Below, piece by piece: positions 53,056 through 64,000 of a stretch of DNA of 64,000 bases. This DNA comes from Nitzschia sp. DOCU1 (taxonomy: Eukaryota > Bacillariophyta > Bacillariophyceae > Bacillariales > Bacillariaceae). Made by a program: the position numbers and the translations under genes. The notes beneath the pieces were generated by a model. That model saw only the letters and a list, made by a program, of their open reading frames with translations. It had not been told where the DNA came from and made no database searches. The first letter of the stretch is position 1, and each line of letters opens with the position of its first letter. The DNA is taken from positions 496,001-560,000 of the forward strand of contig OX595989.1 of NCBI GenBank assembly GCA_951394045.1, read 5' to 3'.

Positions 53056-54011
53056 ACAGGTTACACTTAAACTCTCCGCGACGAGACACGTACGCGAGTG
53101 GAGGACGTTTTAAAACCGGAACCACAAACCGGTTGCGTTGATCAGGCTGTTTGTGTGCGGGGAGAATTGGAATCGGGGTCGAGATCAGGGATCAGGATCG
53201 TTGCTCTGGAAAAAGTTGGTTTCGTTGTAGAACAACGTCAAACGCCTGCAAAGGAGGAAAGAACAGGGGTATAAGTAGCACTGTGGGAGAGAAATATGAA
53301 ATAGGATCAAACAGCACCAGACAATGTGCACTTACCATAAAGACACCGAATACATGCACACATACATCCACCCACACCACAACCGACCTGCAAAACAAAG
53401 AGAGGACTCAACTTTCCAACAACAGATCCGGCCAACAAAGTAGCTTTGATTGCAAAGTGAAGCCTTTGCCGTCGCGCCAACGCCTTCGTTCTCATCAATC
53501 TTCTCCCCTTTCCATAGTAGCCCTCACAAACAAAACCTCATCCGACGACATTCCTAAGCAATCCACTTCCATTCCCTTGGAGGCCAATTTTTTCTGATGG
53601 AGTCCAATCATTGGGGTCGTAGATGTCTGCGTTACCATGTTCGGGACTGGAACATGCCACAGCACCCACTCATCCGCCAACTTGCTGCATCCAACGTGGG
53701 ACGGGGGGTTCCGGGGTCAATGGTGTATCACTGGCTTTGCCCCCAGTGCCCCAAGCCATGCCGGTTGCCCCCCTTCCCACTCCTCTTCTTTCGGTTGTTA
53801 CCTCACAAATAACATATATTTTTGTAACCAGGCGGGGATGTACCTTTCACACAAGGGAGACGGAAGAGAACACTTTTGGAGCCGTGGTCGGTAGTACTTG
53901 CAACAGCCAAAATAGAACGAGGACAATCTTGTGAGAACGAAAGAAGACCAGCACGACAGCAAAGAACTCACCTCGAATCAAAGCGCCTCTGTCGACAATC
54001 AAACGATCCTT

Positions 54012-54244
54012 CCCGGCGTGCTACCGCCCCATGCCACGAAACCGTGGGAGGACGATACGATAGCTTTTAGGGTCCCACCCATGGGACCCCAGGAAGGATC
54101 GACACGACCTGGACTGCCACCACCAGAGCAATCCACAGATCTGTTGAAAGAAAGAGAGAAACAAAAGACAGAACACGAGCGAGGATCGATCCCGGCGTGC
54201 TGCCGACGGCAGCTTTTAGGATCCCACCCATGGGGACCCCAGGA
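54012..54244. repeat. Short direct repeats with a hairpin
   Basis: CCCGGCGTGCT(A/G)CCG occurs at 54012 and 54190, and AGCTTTTAGG followed by TCCCACCCATGG and ACCCCAGGA at 54062-54094 and 54211-54244. In the first copy, GGTCCCA-CCCA-TGGGACC (54071-54088) is a perfect inverted repeat. Confidence 0.6.
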
Positions 54245-55094
54245 CGTCATCTCCAAACTTGATGAACTGCCGACTTTCTGCCTGCGATACAAACAGCAGC
54301 CGGTGGCGCTGCTGGAGAACTGTCATCTCCACCATCGTCCTCGAACACCGTGGAAGATGATGAAGAAAGGAGCAACACAGATTGATCCTTTCGCAGAAAA
54401 GTGACCTCGATTGAGTGAAAAAGTGATGGATTTGTTGGAAGGAATGCCGAGATCCGAGCAGTTTCTGCGGTGGTTTGCGAGCAGTTTCGATATGTTTCCC
54501 ACGATGAGCTTCCACGTTCGCTGAAAGTAATCCACATTCATCATCACCCAGTTCGCCAGATTGCCTGAAACTCCACGCTTGCTTCGATTGTTGCGTCTAC
54601 ATGCTGATTGTTGGATTACTCCATCTTGCCATTGTCATCGGATTGTTCGTTTTGTTTGCATGGATCCAGTCCAGGGTTCTTCATTGCTGTAGAGGCGCGC
54701 TAGCTACTGGGCGTCATCCACTGCGCGACGGTTCTCGTCTCGCAGGCAGGCTTCGCCAAGCAAGGATGCCTTCCTTTCTATTTTATCAGTACACTAATAC
54801 GTGTATTTACGTGCGCGCGCGGGCCCATCTTCAATGACCCTCTTGACTTCCCTTTGACCGATACCAGCGGGCAGCGGGCAGCGGCCAGGCGAGCTCTGAA
54901 GCAATTTTGCTTCGAGCGAGGCGTCCGCTCGACTGGCTGCCATCGATCCATCCCTCGCCATGCATTCCCCATCATACACCGGTGCATAGTAGTTCGTTGT
55001 GCATATTGCATAAAAACTACGCTCGGCGCTCGACCAAACATTCTGTGGACCAGCGGTGTGTTAACATAGCTTTCGCCATGCATCCAACAACACG

Positions 55095-55844
55095 ATGCCC
55101 ACCACTACACGAAGTCATCTCAAGCGCCCTGCTGCTACGTATAATTTTCGGAATAATGACGTGACAATGAGAACGATTTTGTCTGGTACTAGCACCGTCG
55201 CTTTGGTTGGTGCGTCCGACAAGGAAGAACGTCCGGCCAATGAAGTCATGAAGATTCTTCAGGATTATGGGTATCGAGTGATTCCAATCAATCCCCGACT
55301 GCAAGGCCAAATGCTGCTGGGTGAACGAGTTCTAGCAAGCTTGGAAGAATTACCAGCTGTACTAGAAAAAACGTCTCATGTGACTGGGATAAAGAAGGGT
55401 ACAGAGGCCACTTCCACTAGCGGAGAACAAGGGTCAGCAAACATCGATAGAAAGCGATCACTTCATTCAACTACTGCTAGTGGCATCATGGTCGATATCT
55501 TTCGGCGTTCCGAAACGGCCGGTGAAGTTGTAGATCAAGCCATTGCCTTGGGCAAGGATATTGTGTCTTCGATTTGGTTACAAATTGGCGTCATCGACCA
55601 CGAGGCCGCGCAACGAGCCCTTGATGCAGGGTTCTACGTAGCCATGGATGTTTGCCCGGCTGAAGAAATCCCCAGACTCAAGATAGCCGTGCCATTGTCG
55701 ACCAAAAGCTTGCCAGAGGATGATGCACCACTAGATCAACCAAAGCGTGGTAGCTCCAGCACGAAGCAACCTAATACTTCTTCTTCCAAACGCTCCAGAT
55801 CTTCTCTGAAACGCCCGATGCCGAAGCAGCCGGCGAAAAAGTAA
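55095..55844 (+). CDS. CoA-binding domain protein (YccU-like)
   Basis: 249 residues, single exon. The Rossmann-type CoA-binding domain spans about residues 25-205: TVALVGASDKEERPANEVMKILQDYGYRVIPINPRLQ (the first glycine-containing nucleotide loop), an inserted Ser/Thr-rich loop of about 30 residues, then IMVDIFRRSETAGEVVDQAI, IWLQIGVIDHEAAQRALDAGFYVAMDVCPAEEIPRL. Bacterial relatives are stand-alone CoA-binding proteins related to succinyl-CoA synthetase. The C-terminal tail is basic and may hold a nuclear signal (SKRSRSSLKRPMPKQPAKK). Function unknown beyond CoA binding. Confidence 0.88.
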   Translation: MPTTTRSHLKRPAATYNFRNNDVTMRTILSGTSTVALVGASDKEERPANEVMKILQDYGYRVIPINPRLQGQMLLGERVLASLEELPAVLEKTSHVTGIKKGTEATSTSGEQGSANIDRKRSLHSTTASGIMVDIFRRSETAGEVVDQAIALGKDIVSSIWLQIGVIDHEAAQRALDAGFYVAMDVCPAEEIPRLKIAVPLSTKSLPEDDAPLDQPKRGSSSTKQPNTSSSKRSRSSLKRPMPKQPAKK

Positions 55845-56968
55845 GGAAAGTCAAGTTGATAACTGTCGACGGAGGTGGCCAAAGGCACGTGCGACATGGA
55901 TCCTTGAATGGCCTATCTAGTTTTCGAACATCGAAGAATCTATATGCGTCCTTCATGTCGTCAGCTGAGGCATTTCCTGAGCTTGTACACCATCATCTTG
56001 GTAAACAGCAAGCGATGCGAGTTGCCGTTGGCGGCGACCAGGAACATGGCGGATCTCAAGATGGAACCTGATATCACCAAAAGCAAGTGATAAAACCATG
56101 ATAACGCTCAGCTTCGTAACTTTTAATATTCGATCCATATTTTCATACGATGCGTACTAGAAGCGAACAGTCGAGACAAATGTAATACTAGTAGGTCTCG
56201 TATATACGTGCAGCACTCGACCTGCAGCTCGCTGCTGCTCTCACTATTGCGTGGACTCTGTAGTACACCCAAGTCTGACAACGATATAATCTCTACTATA
56301 GGACTCACTGTAAGCCTTGTCAGGCATTTCTCGAGATGGAAGGGGGTCGAGAGTAGCCTGGTGTTGTCACGAGTAGCAAACCAAGATCTAGCTAGTGGAG
56401 GGGAGATACTTCGAGTTGATAAATCTACATTTTTCAGTCGAATGATTCCTATTCACCGCGCCTGCATGCATGTCGTTCGTGCCAGAACATATGCCCTGCG
56501 ACATAGTCTTGGCTCGCCACAACAGGCCGGCGTCGTCAGCAAAGACTTTCTTGTCTCCCGACGCAGGCGAGAAAAGAGCGCGGGCTTCGCCGCGTTTACC
56601 ATGGTGTTGAGCCCGTTGGCACTCTCTCTTCATAGTTTTTGGTATTGGCTTTTGTGAACAAGCCTCTATTGCAACTCTTTCGACACCTGTTGACGCTTGA
56701 AGCAAGCCAAAGACCGTTCTGCTGGTAGTTCTTGTTGAGGGGGAAATATTGGAGTTTTGGGCTACGGCGCTTGAATCTGACTGAAATCGGCGGACTGTGG
56801 AGCTCATCATCACTGACCTTTATTAAGTCTTCCGAAACGAGTCTTGTTCGACGATTGCCTTTCGGATTCATCTGCTTATCTGAGAGACGTCCATTGCCTG
56901 GTTGGAGGACTACTTTATTTTCGACTGAGGAACTGGAGACGTCAGGAATTATAAATACCCCACGAAGA
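55845..56968. other. Intergenic plus UBL3 5' leader
   Basis: 1.1 kb without a supported gene. The open frame that continues upstream of the UBL3 ATG (from 56732) is likely leader. Confidence 0.35.
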
Positions 56969-57795
56969 ATGACGGATTCCAGCCCAGCGGAGGCTGCTGC
57001 CGCTTCGGAAGCGCCAGCCCCAGCTGCTGGGTCGAGATCCGAGTCAACAGTCAGTGACGATAAGCCGACAACAGAAGAGTCAACAGTAGGCACTTCTCCC
57101 GAAGAAGCCTCCCCGGAAAATGGTGACAAATCGTCTACAAATACGGCGGCACCGATTGTTAGCAACAGCAAACGATCAAGACCGCCCTACAAATATGACC
57201 CAAACAAAATTACTCTACGATTCCTATTTGCAAATCGCGATGGGCTGACTGTTACAGTGGAGTGTAAACCAGCCGATACGGTTAGTGAGGTGAAAGGGGC
57301 GTTGTTATCAGTGTGGCCAGAAGGTAAGAAGAAAAGGTCGTTGTCAGATAGAGCGGGGAGAGGAGTTGCTTGATTTCGCCCAATCTCTCCGTTTGGCCAT
57401 TGCAGATACCGAAGAAGAGAATTTTCAAGTTCATGGATCGTGTCTCATATTTCTTGGCCTTTTTTCGTTTCTTTTGCAATTGCTTCGTTGGAATAGATTT
57501 ACCCAGTTGCTCGGGCGGCGATCAGTTGAGACTAATATGCATGGGAAAGGGAATGTTAATGCCCGACAGTCGGACGCTGGAGGATTGTCAGGTGCCTGTT
57601 TTCAAGACGCATCCAACTCCTATTAACGTTAGTGTCCGGCCAGCAGCGTCCGAGCCTGGGGCATCCAAAAGCGCTGGTGAAAGTAAAGCCGCGCGTGGCG
57701 GAACTGCCACCGCGGGCGCTGGGTCGGCGGCAGCTAGGCCCCCTCCCAGTGGTGCAGCGGTAGCCGATCAGGGATGTGCTTGTATCATTCTCTAG
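56969..57795 (+). CDS. UBL3: UBL3/MUB membrane-anchored ubiquitin-fold protein, two exons
   Basis: Exons 56969-57323 and 57497-57795 (intron GTAAGA...AATAG) give 217 residues. After an acidic Ser/Ala-rich N-terminus of about 70, the ubiquitin fold runs ITLRFLFANRDGLTVTVECKPADTVSEVKGALLSVWPEDLP...DQLRLICMGKGMLMPDSRTLEDCQVPVF. The C-terminus is CACIIL: C-I-I-L is a CaaX box of the geranylgeranyl type, with a nearby Cys for palmitoylation, as in UBL3. Family proteins anchor at the plasma membrane and affect E2 enzymes and vesicle sorting. The extra N- and C-terminal low-complexity regions make it longer than the usual 117 residues. Confidence 0.92.
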
Positions 57796-58515
57796 AAAGT
57801 TGTTTTTCAGCGACGAGTCCTTTGTTTGGATTGATTGTACTTGTTCGGCCTTGAGTTTCCCATGAAAGACGAACCTGACCTGTCTTCGCGACAAGAAATT
57901 TCTACCCAGCAGACCCAAAATGTTCGGTGGGTATTTTTGTCAACCTGCGGTTTGAGTGCAAATGGCCCAGAGTCCCAATGAAGTTTGAATTTGTTTGCAC
58001 AACCGCCGCCAAGCATCCGCATTTACGAAACAGCAATGGATAAGTCAATTGTAGTTGTAGTTTTGAATCGCGCAAGGAATGAGTACCGTTTCCATCGTTC
58101 GTCATGTATTATGCCATATGTTGTCGTGGTTAATCTTTCGGAATAGCTTCTGCAGCGAAGTAGAGTTCGAAGCAGAAGCAGAATTCATCTTGTGTAGCCG
58201 CCAACCTAGTTTCGTTGCCAGAGCACCTCAAATGAAAGCAAACCGTTCGCGCTGTATGCCGTTGAACCAATGCCCGACAATAATGTGTGCAACCGGTTCA
58301 TTTGTGAAAGTGACTCCGCTGTCAACTAATGACTACCGGTAGTCAACGAGTCTGCGCTCAAGGCAACAGACTGCACAATTCGAGGAATGCAATGGGTTCT
58401 ATATGAATGGATATTTACAGTTGTGCTCTTGTAGCTCGTACAGTTTGGAGTAAGGCGTGATGGTTGTATGTTGCCAAGCGGTGCGTACGGATGAGAAAAA
58501 AGCGGGTGAAAAAAG
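57796..58515. other. Convergent intergenic region
   Basis: 720 bases between convergent genes. No gene seen. Confidence 0.35.
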
Positions 58516-59810
58516 CTAGCTATCCGACGACGACGACGTGTCGTCGTCGACCTCGATTTCGGTCATGATTTCGTCGCCCTTGTCCAGGATCGAAGCAACG
58601 ACACCACCGCCCAATAAGGATGCCACAACTGCCAGTGACAGTTCCGTCGGAACGTTGAAACCAAAGAATTCCGCTACCATCTTGGTACCAATAAAGCCCA
58701 GCACAACGGCGACGGCGGGTTCCAGATACTGCAGCTCGGACGCTGCCTTTGACAGAATAGTGTACAAGCTACGCAGACCCATAATGGCGAACATGTTCGA
58801 AGTAAAGACAACCAATGGATTCTTTCAAAAACGACAAAAGCACAGGTGAGTCGTTCTGTTTCACTGTATCACCTCCAGTACGTCGACCACTTCTTCGTCG
58901 AGTATTTACTCACCTCGGTAACTCCAAATACGGCAGGAATACTATCCACAGCAAAAATAACATCACTCAATTCCACTGCCACCATACAGAGAAACATGGG
59001 CGTCGCTAATCGGATACCCTCCACTTCTGTAAAGAATCGATCCCCATCAAATTTGCTGGTCGATTGAATAAACTTGTTGGAGAATTGTACCACGACATTT
59101 TGCGAAAAATCTTCCTCATCCTCGTCATCACTGCCAATCAATACTTTGGCGGACGAATAAATCAAAATGGAAGCAAAGATCAACAAGACGGCATGGAATT
59201 GTTGAATGGCTACCGCGCCCGCACCAATCATGATTGCTCTCATAAAAATGGCCCCAATAATGCCCCAGTTCAAGACGCGGTTTTGAAAGGCAGGTGGGAT
59301 TTTAAAGTACTCAAAGAGCAACAAAAACACCAACAAATTGTCAATGCTCAAACTTTGTTCCAATAAGTAACCTGCAAAGAACTCTTCAGATGTCGTTGGA
59401 CTATCAAAGAAGGAAAGTCCGACTCCAAAACAAACGGCAGCTCCTACCCAAGCAAAGGTTCGTTTGATCGCTACCATGTAATCTTGGGATGCATCGAGTG
59501 GTGAGATTGCAACTGACCCAGAAACACCGTCACTTCGAATCGCACTGCTAGTGCTATTGATGGCCTTGAGCTTTTCTTGGCGTTGTTGTTCGGCAATGTC
59601 ATTGTCGGATGAAACAAAGTGCTGAGACAACGTCTGACGCGTGCTGTAACTATTGGCGCGATGGAGTGAGGATACACTGGTCCAATGCCGGTTACTGCCA
59701 GTAGAAGGAACTCGTTGCGTCGTGGGAGAAATGGGGCCTGTAAAGGTAAAGCCGGTGGCGCCATAGTGGATCGCCGTGATCACGGCTAGTAATCGGGTTA
59801 TGCGTCTCAT
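58516..59810 (-). CDS. TerC-family integral membrane protein, two exons
   Basis: Exons 58914-59810 and 58516-58821 (intron GTGAGT...GAAAG, phase 0) give 400 residues. TerC signatures are present: EQSLSIDNLLVFLLLFEYFKIP and [41 protein letters not shown], the second created by the splice. About seven membrane helices. The N-terminus (MRRITRLLAVITAIHYGATGFTFTGP) is a signal peptide with a Phe-containing site, followed by a Ser/Thr/Arg-rich stretch, consistent with a plastid presequence; the plant homologue inserts thylakoid membrane proteins. Acidic C-terminus. Known bacterial members handle manganese or tellurite. Confidence 0.92.
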
Positions 59811-60652
59811 CTTGTGTGAATGGAAGAACGAATTCTGTAGAAGAATGGCCGTTGAAATCGTCTATCGTTCCTGGGGGATGCTGCGACTCCAATCACAACA
59901 ATCGCAATGCGGATTGTACTTCTTGGGAAATATTTAGTCGTAAACGCTGTCAATGATCTTGGGGACTGGAGTTTTTGTGTTTGCTGTCCAACGTCAATGG
60001 AAAAGAAAGTGGCCTTGATCTTGCGCTAACAAACGAGGGTCGAGTTATGTACTTTCGCTTCTATAGAACAACAATCGAGACCGAGTCAGTGTGGCCTTCG
60101 CAGTAGATTGCCACTTGTCGGAAAAAATACTTGATGGTTTCTGTCGGAGGCGGAGGCGGAGAATAATTCTCTTGCCTCTGTGGTTGCCATTGATCTTTCT
60201 CGTCGTCATCGCCGTGTCGTCCACATCAGCAAGGGGGCAACGTGTTGAGGTTGTTTCGTGTGTTGTCACAAAATCTCCGAGTGGAGGAGGGAGAAGCTTT
60301 CTAGTCGCACTAGTCAATAAATGAACCACTATCCAAATTTAAGAACGATTTTTGTAGCACGAAGTACTGGGGACTGACGGAAACGTGCCACGTCGATCGT
60401 GTCCCCCATTCGGAGTAGAGACTTTTGATTGGCTCAAACAAGTCGAAGTGATCAGTGTCATTGTTTCGAGCGATCTTTCGGCGAGGCGCGATAGATGATG
60501 CCAATGCCGCAAAAGCTTCAAAGATCTATCCAAGAACACACAAAGGACAAAAGACCCACGGTGTATCCCTTGTCAGAGTCGCCTCCATTGGAATATAATC
60601 TGCGAGTTGTTCTACGCCATGGCTTGACGGCAGCGCCGCCTTGACAACGGCA
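59811..60652. other. Divergent intergenic region
   Basis: 842 bases between TerC and the first hydrolase gene. No gene seen. Confidence 0.35.
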
Positions 60653-61840
60653 ATGGTTGTATTTCCCCACAAGAAGAAACCGGCAGCACCGAAGTGCTGG
60701 CGAGGCAACCTTAGGATCGTTTTCTTTGTCGCCGTTTTCATCTTGGGCATTGCAAGTGCCTCCATTGATGTTTCAAGTTCTTCTGCTTCTACTTATGAAG
60801 GAAAGACTCCCCAAGTTCATCACGTCCAACGAGAGACCATTCATGGAGTTGATGTTCTGTTTGCAGAGCCGCCAAATGACAAATTGGAGGGGCTTTTCTT
60901 TGTGGCCCATGGATGTGGCCATACCAATACCGACTGGTTTGTGGGCTGTGAAGGATGTATTGGCTTGCCCGAAGAACGTGCCATTGTTCAAATCGGTCTG
61001 GATCATGGTCTAGTGGTAGTGGCAGTGTCGTCACTGGATCGGAACGAAAAGTGCTGGAGTCTGTCCCAGGATACCGACCGCGTCGGCCAAGTCTTGCAAG
61101 AATTGTCCCATCGTTATCAGTCTGCTGCTACAGAAAATGACAAACTTTCCATTTTTGCCTTTGGTATTAGCTCGGGAGGATATTTTGTCAGTGCCTTGGC
61201 GACACCCTTGAACGAACAATTCGGTCTCCACTTGAAAGGGTTCATTTCCCAAATTGCTGCGGTACAAAGCGACCAATGGGCTTCTTGTCAAGTTTACATT
61301 ACCATGGAATTAGACCCTCATGTGGACCCTTCCCAGGCTCATGCCTTGGTGCAACAAGTTCGTGCCTCGAGCATTCCTACACGACACATTCGCTTGTCCG
61401 CTCTGCCAATACGACCCGACTATTTTGCTTCAAGAATTCCAGAGATTAGCATGGAAGATTCGTCGAAAATGGCAGCGGCATTGCAAACTGCAGGCTATTT
61501 GGACAAAAATGGTTACTTGCTCGAAAATACTCGAGAGTCAAACTGGAGGGATGCACTGAAGACTAGTACACCGCCGATTCCTGCAGTCCTTAAAGATTCG
61601 TTGATTGCCAGAGCATCGCCCATTGCACAAGTCATGAACGTGGCCGAGGGACGGCATGAAATATCTAGAGATGGTGTCAACGAGGCGCTGGACTTTTGCC
61701 TGTTAGCTTCCTTGGGGCTGCATTTACCCTCGAAGGATGAGCACGGGGTCAAGGTCAACATGGCATCCAAAACCCCAATGAGTCGGGCTAAAATGACTTC
61801 GTATTTGAGATCGCGTTTTGATTTGGTTTTCGAGTTGTAG
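60653..61840 (+). CDS. Signal-anchored alpha/beta-hydrolase-like protein, copy 1
   Basis: 395 residues from the ATG at 60653 (GGCAATGG). A basic start and one hydrophobic segment (IVFFVAVFILGIASASI) suggest a type II membrane anchor or signal. The fold shows GLFFVAHGCGHTNTDWFVGCEGCIGLPEERAIV, a nucleophile elbow IFAFGISSGGYF (G-x-S-x-G), and a late His in NVAEGRHEISRDGV. Paired Cys (CEGC, CW, C) may form disulfides in the ER or outside. The substrate is unknown. The C-terminus extends about 40 residues beyond copy 2. Tandem paralogue of 62524-63618. Confidence 0.75.
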   Translation: MVVFPHKKKPAAPKCWRGNLRIVFFVAVFILGIASASIDVSSSSASTYEGKTPQVHHVQRETIHGVDVLFAEPPNDKLEGLFFVAHGCGHTNTDWFVGCEGCIGLPEERAIVQIGLDHGLVVVAVSSLDRNEKCWSLSQDTDRVGQVLQELSHRYQSAATENDKLSIFAFGISSGGYFVSALATPLNEQFGLHLKGFISQIAAVQSDQWASCQVYITMELDPHVDPSQAHALVQQVRASSIPTRHIRLSALPIRPDYFASRIPEISMEDSSKMAAALQTAGYLDKNGYLLENTRESNWRDALKTSTPPIPAVLKDSLIARASPIAQVMNVAEGRHEISRDGVNEALDFCLLASLGLHLPSKDEHGVKVNMASKTPMSRAKMTSYLRSRFDLVFEL

Positions 61841-61863
61841 AAGCAGTATCCTCTTCTCATCGC

Positions 61864-62062
61864 ATATCCAAGTGTTGGAATGTGTCTGGTAAGCTTTTCC
61901 CATTTTCGCCTTTGAAGCCAGCCCCGAAGACGTCTTTCTCATGGCTCTAGCGACACTTTTGAACGAAAGTTTCGGCCTCTCCCTGTCGAGTTTCCTGTCT
62001 TGAATTGCGGCATGGCAGACCGACGAGTCGGCTTTGCGTCATATCTACATGGCGGTCAAGAT
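61864..62062 (+). pseudogene. Decayed third copy of the alpha/beta-hydrolase
   Basis: ATATCCAAGTGTTGG near 61864 matches copy 2 at about 62961. Then TTTTCGCCTTTGAAGCCAGC and, at about 61949-62040, GCGACAC...TTGAACGAAAG.TTCGGCCTC and CAGACCGACGAGTCGGCTTTG match the elbow and following part of copy 2. A stop (TGTCTTGA) and an internal deletion of about 80 bases destroy it. It is closer to copy 2 than to copy 1. Confidence 0.85.
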
Positions 62063-62523
62063 AGGTCGGCCCGTCTTTGGCGTGGTTCGTCCTCGTCACC
62101 GACTGCTGGTAACACGGCCGCGGCCAGGTTTTGATAAAGAAAATGCACATGGACTCTTCCGCTCTCTTACTGATCTGTGGAGACCTATGTGAGGGGCTCT
62201 ACCCTCGGTTTAAGAAGCGACTGGGATCCGCCATTGTCTTTGGTGGTAGTAAAACGCATAGTAGGGATTAGAGAATGACTTGGAGTGGAGTCACGATAGT
62301 CAAATGTGGCGGGAATCGTCGGGACGACTTAAAATTAGATAGCTATTTTTGTAGCATGACTTCACGAAGGGTCATTCATTCTCACTGTCCCGAATCCCAA
62401 AAGATACTGCTCTCAACTCCCAGCGACGATGATATCGTTCGCGTTTCTAAAGATCCTTCAGCTGTACTGTTCATGAGATTTGTCTCCAGTACATACACAA
62501 AAACGTGACGACAGTGTGCGAAA
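62063..62523. other. Intergenic, promoter of hydrolase copy 2
   Basis: 461 bases. ATGTGGCGGGAAT near 62304 resembles an E2F half site. Nothing else supported. Confidence 0.3.
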
Positions 62524-63618
62524 ATGGTTATGGTTGCTGTTCCCTCCAAGACGACGAATCCTCCAGAGCGGAGGTGGCGGCGTAATCTTAGCATGGTCGT
62601 CGTCGCCGTCGTCATCCTGGGAATTGCAAAACAGAACTCATTGGACTTGCGGTTCGAACGTCTCAATAGTTCGACTTCGTCGAAGGCTTCGTCTCTTGTT
62701 TCCAGCTCCTCTAGTCTTGCCAAGATTCCCAACGTCCACGCCAAGCGGGAGATAATTCATGGGGTTGATGTTCTTTTTGCGGAACCACCAGACGACAAAG
62801 TGAAGGGACTATTCTTCGTTGCTCATGGATGCTCCCACTCAAATACCGACTGGTTTGTGGGTTGTGAAGGATGTATTGGCCTGCCTGAAGAACGTGCCAT
62901 CGTTCAAATTGGTCTGGATCATGGTCTTGTGGTAGTGGCCGTATCGTCTTCCGATCGGGTATCCAAGTGCTGGGGTGCGTCTGATATCGAACCAGTTGGC
63001 CGAGTATTGCAGGAACTTTCGAAACGCTATCAGCCTGCTGGAAGTGATGCTTTTCGCATATTTGCCTTTGGAGCAAGCTCAGGAGGTTCTTTTGTAAGTG
63101 GCTTAGCGACGCCGTTGAAAGAAAGATTCGGCCTCCCCCTGTCGGGTTTCCTGTCGCAAATTGCTGCACGACAGACCGACGAGTCGGCTTTGTGCCAAGT
63201 CTACATTACAATGAATGGCGACAAGCGAACCGACGCTAATGCCCAAGAACTAGTGCGACAAGCCACTTCCTCGACGATTCCTGCACGACACATTCGCGTT
63301 CCACCTCAGCCAATACGACCCACCTATTTCGCAACGAGAATTCCAGAGATTACCGCAGCGGACTCTTCGAAAATGGCAGCGTCGTTGCAAGATGCAGGGC
63401 TGTTGGACGAGAATGGATACTTGCTTGAAAGTCCCCGTCGATCCAATTGGAGGGATGCGCTGAAAACTACAACACCAATAATCTCAGCAGTCGAAAATGA
63501 TTCCTTAGTAGCCGATGCATCGCCCATATCAGAAGTGATGAACGTGGCCGATGGAATGCACGAGATGACGAGAGATGGTGTCAAAGAGGCGCTAGAATTT
63601 TGCCTCTCAGCTTTATAA
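62524..63618 (+). CDS. Signal-anchored alpha/beta-hydrolase-like protein, copy 2
   Basis: 364 residues, ATG at 62524. Same layout as copy 1: basic start, hydrophobic anchor (LSMVVVAVVILGIA), GLFFVAHGCSHSNTDWFVGCEGCIGLPEERAIV, elbow IFAFGASSGGSF, late His in NVADGMHEMTRDGV. It ends FCLSAL, shorter than copy 1. The segment GCEGCIGLPEERAIVQIG is identical in both copies, so it is under strong constraint or was converted. Substrate unknown. Confidence 0.75.
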   Translation: MVMVAVPSKTTNPPERRWRRNLSMVVVAVVILGIAKQNSLDLRFERLNSSTSSKASSLVSSSSSLAKIPNVHAKREIIHGVDVLFAEPPDDKVKGLFFVAHGCSHSNTDWFVGCEGCIGLPEERAIVQIGLDHGLVVVAVSSSDRVSKCWGASDIEPVGRVLQELSKRYQPAGSDAFRIFAFGASSGGSFVSGLATPLKERFGLPLSGFLSQIAARQTDESALCQVYITMNGDKRTDANAQELVRQATSSTIPARHIRVPPQPIRPTYFATRIPEITAADSSKMAASLQDAGLLDENGYLLESPRRSNWRDALKTTTPIISAVENDSLVADASPISEVMNVADGMHEMTRDGVKEALEFCLSAL

Positions 63619-64000
63619 TGTAGTCAGTGCGAGTGAATATCTTACTTGCAAGATCCCCTCATTCGCACCACAGAGCCGAGAACTACTCTGTTCAATCGAA
63701 TGGTATATGGGCTACGATTTGATGCCTACCATTCGATTGATCCACTCTATCAGCGTGGGCTGGACGATGAAATAGCTCTTCAACTAGCTTTTGCAAACAA
63801 TATTTCTTAGTACGGTGTTCCTTTTAAATGGATTTTATTTTAGATGTTTGCTTTCGTTTACTTTTTGTATTGATTGTTTTTGTGTTTTAGGTTTCGCTAT
63901 GCCTATGTTTTGTTTTTAGGCCTAACGTGAGCAAGATTTCTTTGTCCCGATACGCATGTTTCGTAAACAAGAGTGTTACAGTGGGCGTTTTTCGTTCTAT
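63619..64000. other. Window end, no gene seen
   Basis: About 380 T-rich bases after hydrolase copy 2, no supported gene. Confidence 0.35.

Larger units (their letters stand above)
51807..55094. other. Gene-poor 3.3-kb region with direct repeats
   Basis: No confident gene. The frames present (for example about 157 codons ending at 54404) are low in coding character and overlap repeats. Two repeat pairs are listed separately. It may hold a noncoding RNA or a decayed element. Confidence 0.4.

Noticed and set aside
53931..54404. 157-codon plus-strand frame in the gene-poor stretch
   Set aside because: It runs through the short direct repeats and the hairpin and has no coding signature.
1..64000. 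tRNA genes, rRNA genes and CRISPR arrays
   Set aside because: Read by eye for T-loop (GGTTCRAATC-type) boxes and spaced repeats; none was convincing. A tRNAscan run would be decisive.

Overview
The window reads as nuclear DNA of a diatom, probably a pennate one, although the species cannot be named from sequence alone. The evidence is: genes with zero to two short introns (GTAAGT or GTGAGT donors, mostly about 75-110 nt); several N-termini that combine a signal peptide with an A-F-A-P type cleavage motif, as in diatom plastid presequences; helicase-associated-domain proteins; and a strong mix of both strands with short intergenic regions. No tRNA, rRNA, CRISPR array or prokaryotic operon was seen.

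Left part (1-27.6 kb), mostly housekeeping and membrane genes: PX/BAR sorting nexin; a large disordered protein; Sm protein G, a small two-exon gene that is easy to miss; the TFIIH helicase XPB; an MgtC/SapB-family membrane protein; a helicase-associated-domain protein with three exons; an ABM-domain membrane protein; an unknown polytopic protein; an Mpv17/PMP22 protein with a plastid-type presequence; a one-TM unknown; an HRI1-like secreted protein; an NTF2-like protein with a His-rich loop; and a choline-transporter-like (SLC44) protein with three exons.

Middle (27.6-41 kb): a composite DNA transposon of about 10.7 kb (27671-38329, including a 200-N gap). It is bounded by 19-bp terminal inverted repeats (18/19 matching) and an AT dinucleotide on both sides. 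It sits inside the 5' coding region of a ubiquitin-like-fold/TM gene. The first 22 codons lie left of the element (27603) and rejoin the downstream exon in frame when the element and one AT are removed. Its cargo is a spliced protein of unknown function, a frameshifted LRR protein, a Zn-finger-like large protein running into the gap, an opposing protein of at least 827 residues, a Fe(II)/2-oxoglutarate oxygenase-like protein with an AlkB-like H-x-D...H...R-x-N pattern, and a small basic protein with a PIP-like motif. Two diverged ~300-bp repeats lie between the two large divergent genes. This is the most novel object in the window.

Right part (41-64 kb): a second, very large ubiquitin-like protein gene; a tandem duplication of plastid-targeted proteins, each with three SgcJ/EcaC (SnoaL/NTF2-like) domains. 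That duplication also copied the promoter, with repeated TGACGTC boxes, and the 5' end of the neighbouring TLC-domain gene, which survives as a relic. Then follow a 3.3-kb gene-poor stretch with direct repeats; a CoA-binding protein; a UBL3/MUB prenylated ubiquitin-fold protein; a TerC protein; and two tandem signal-anchored alpha/beta hydrolases with a decayed third copy between them.
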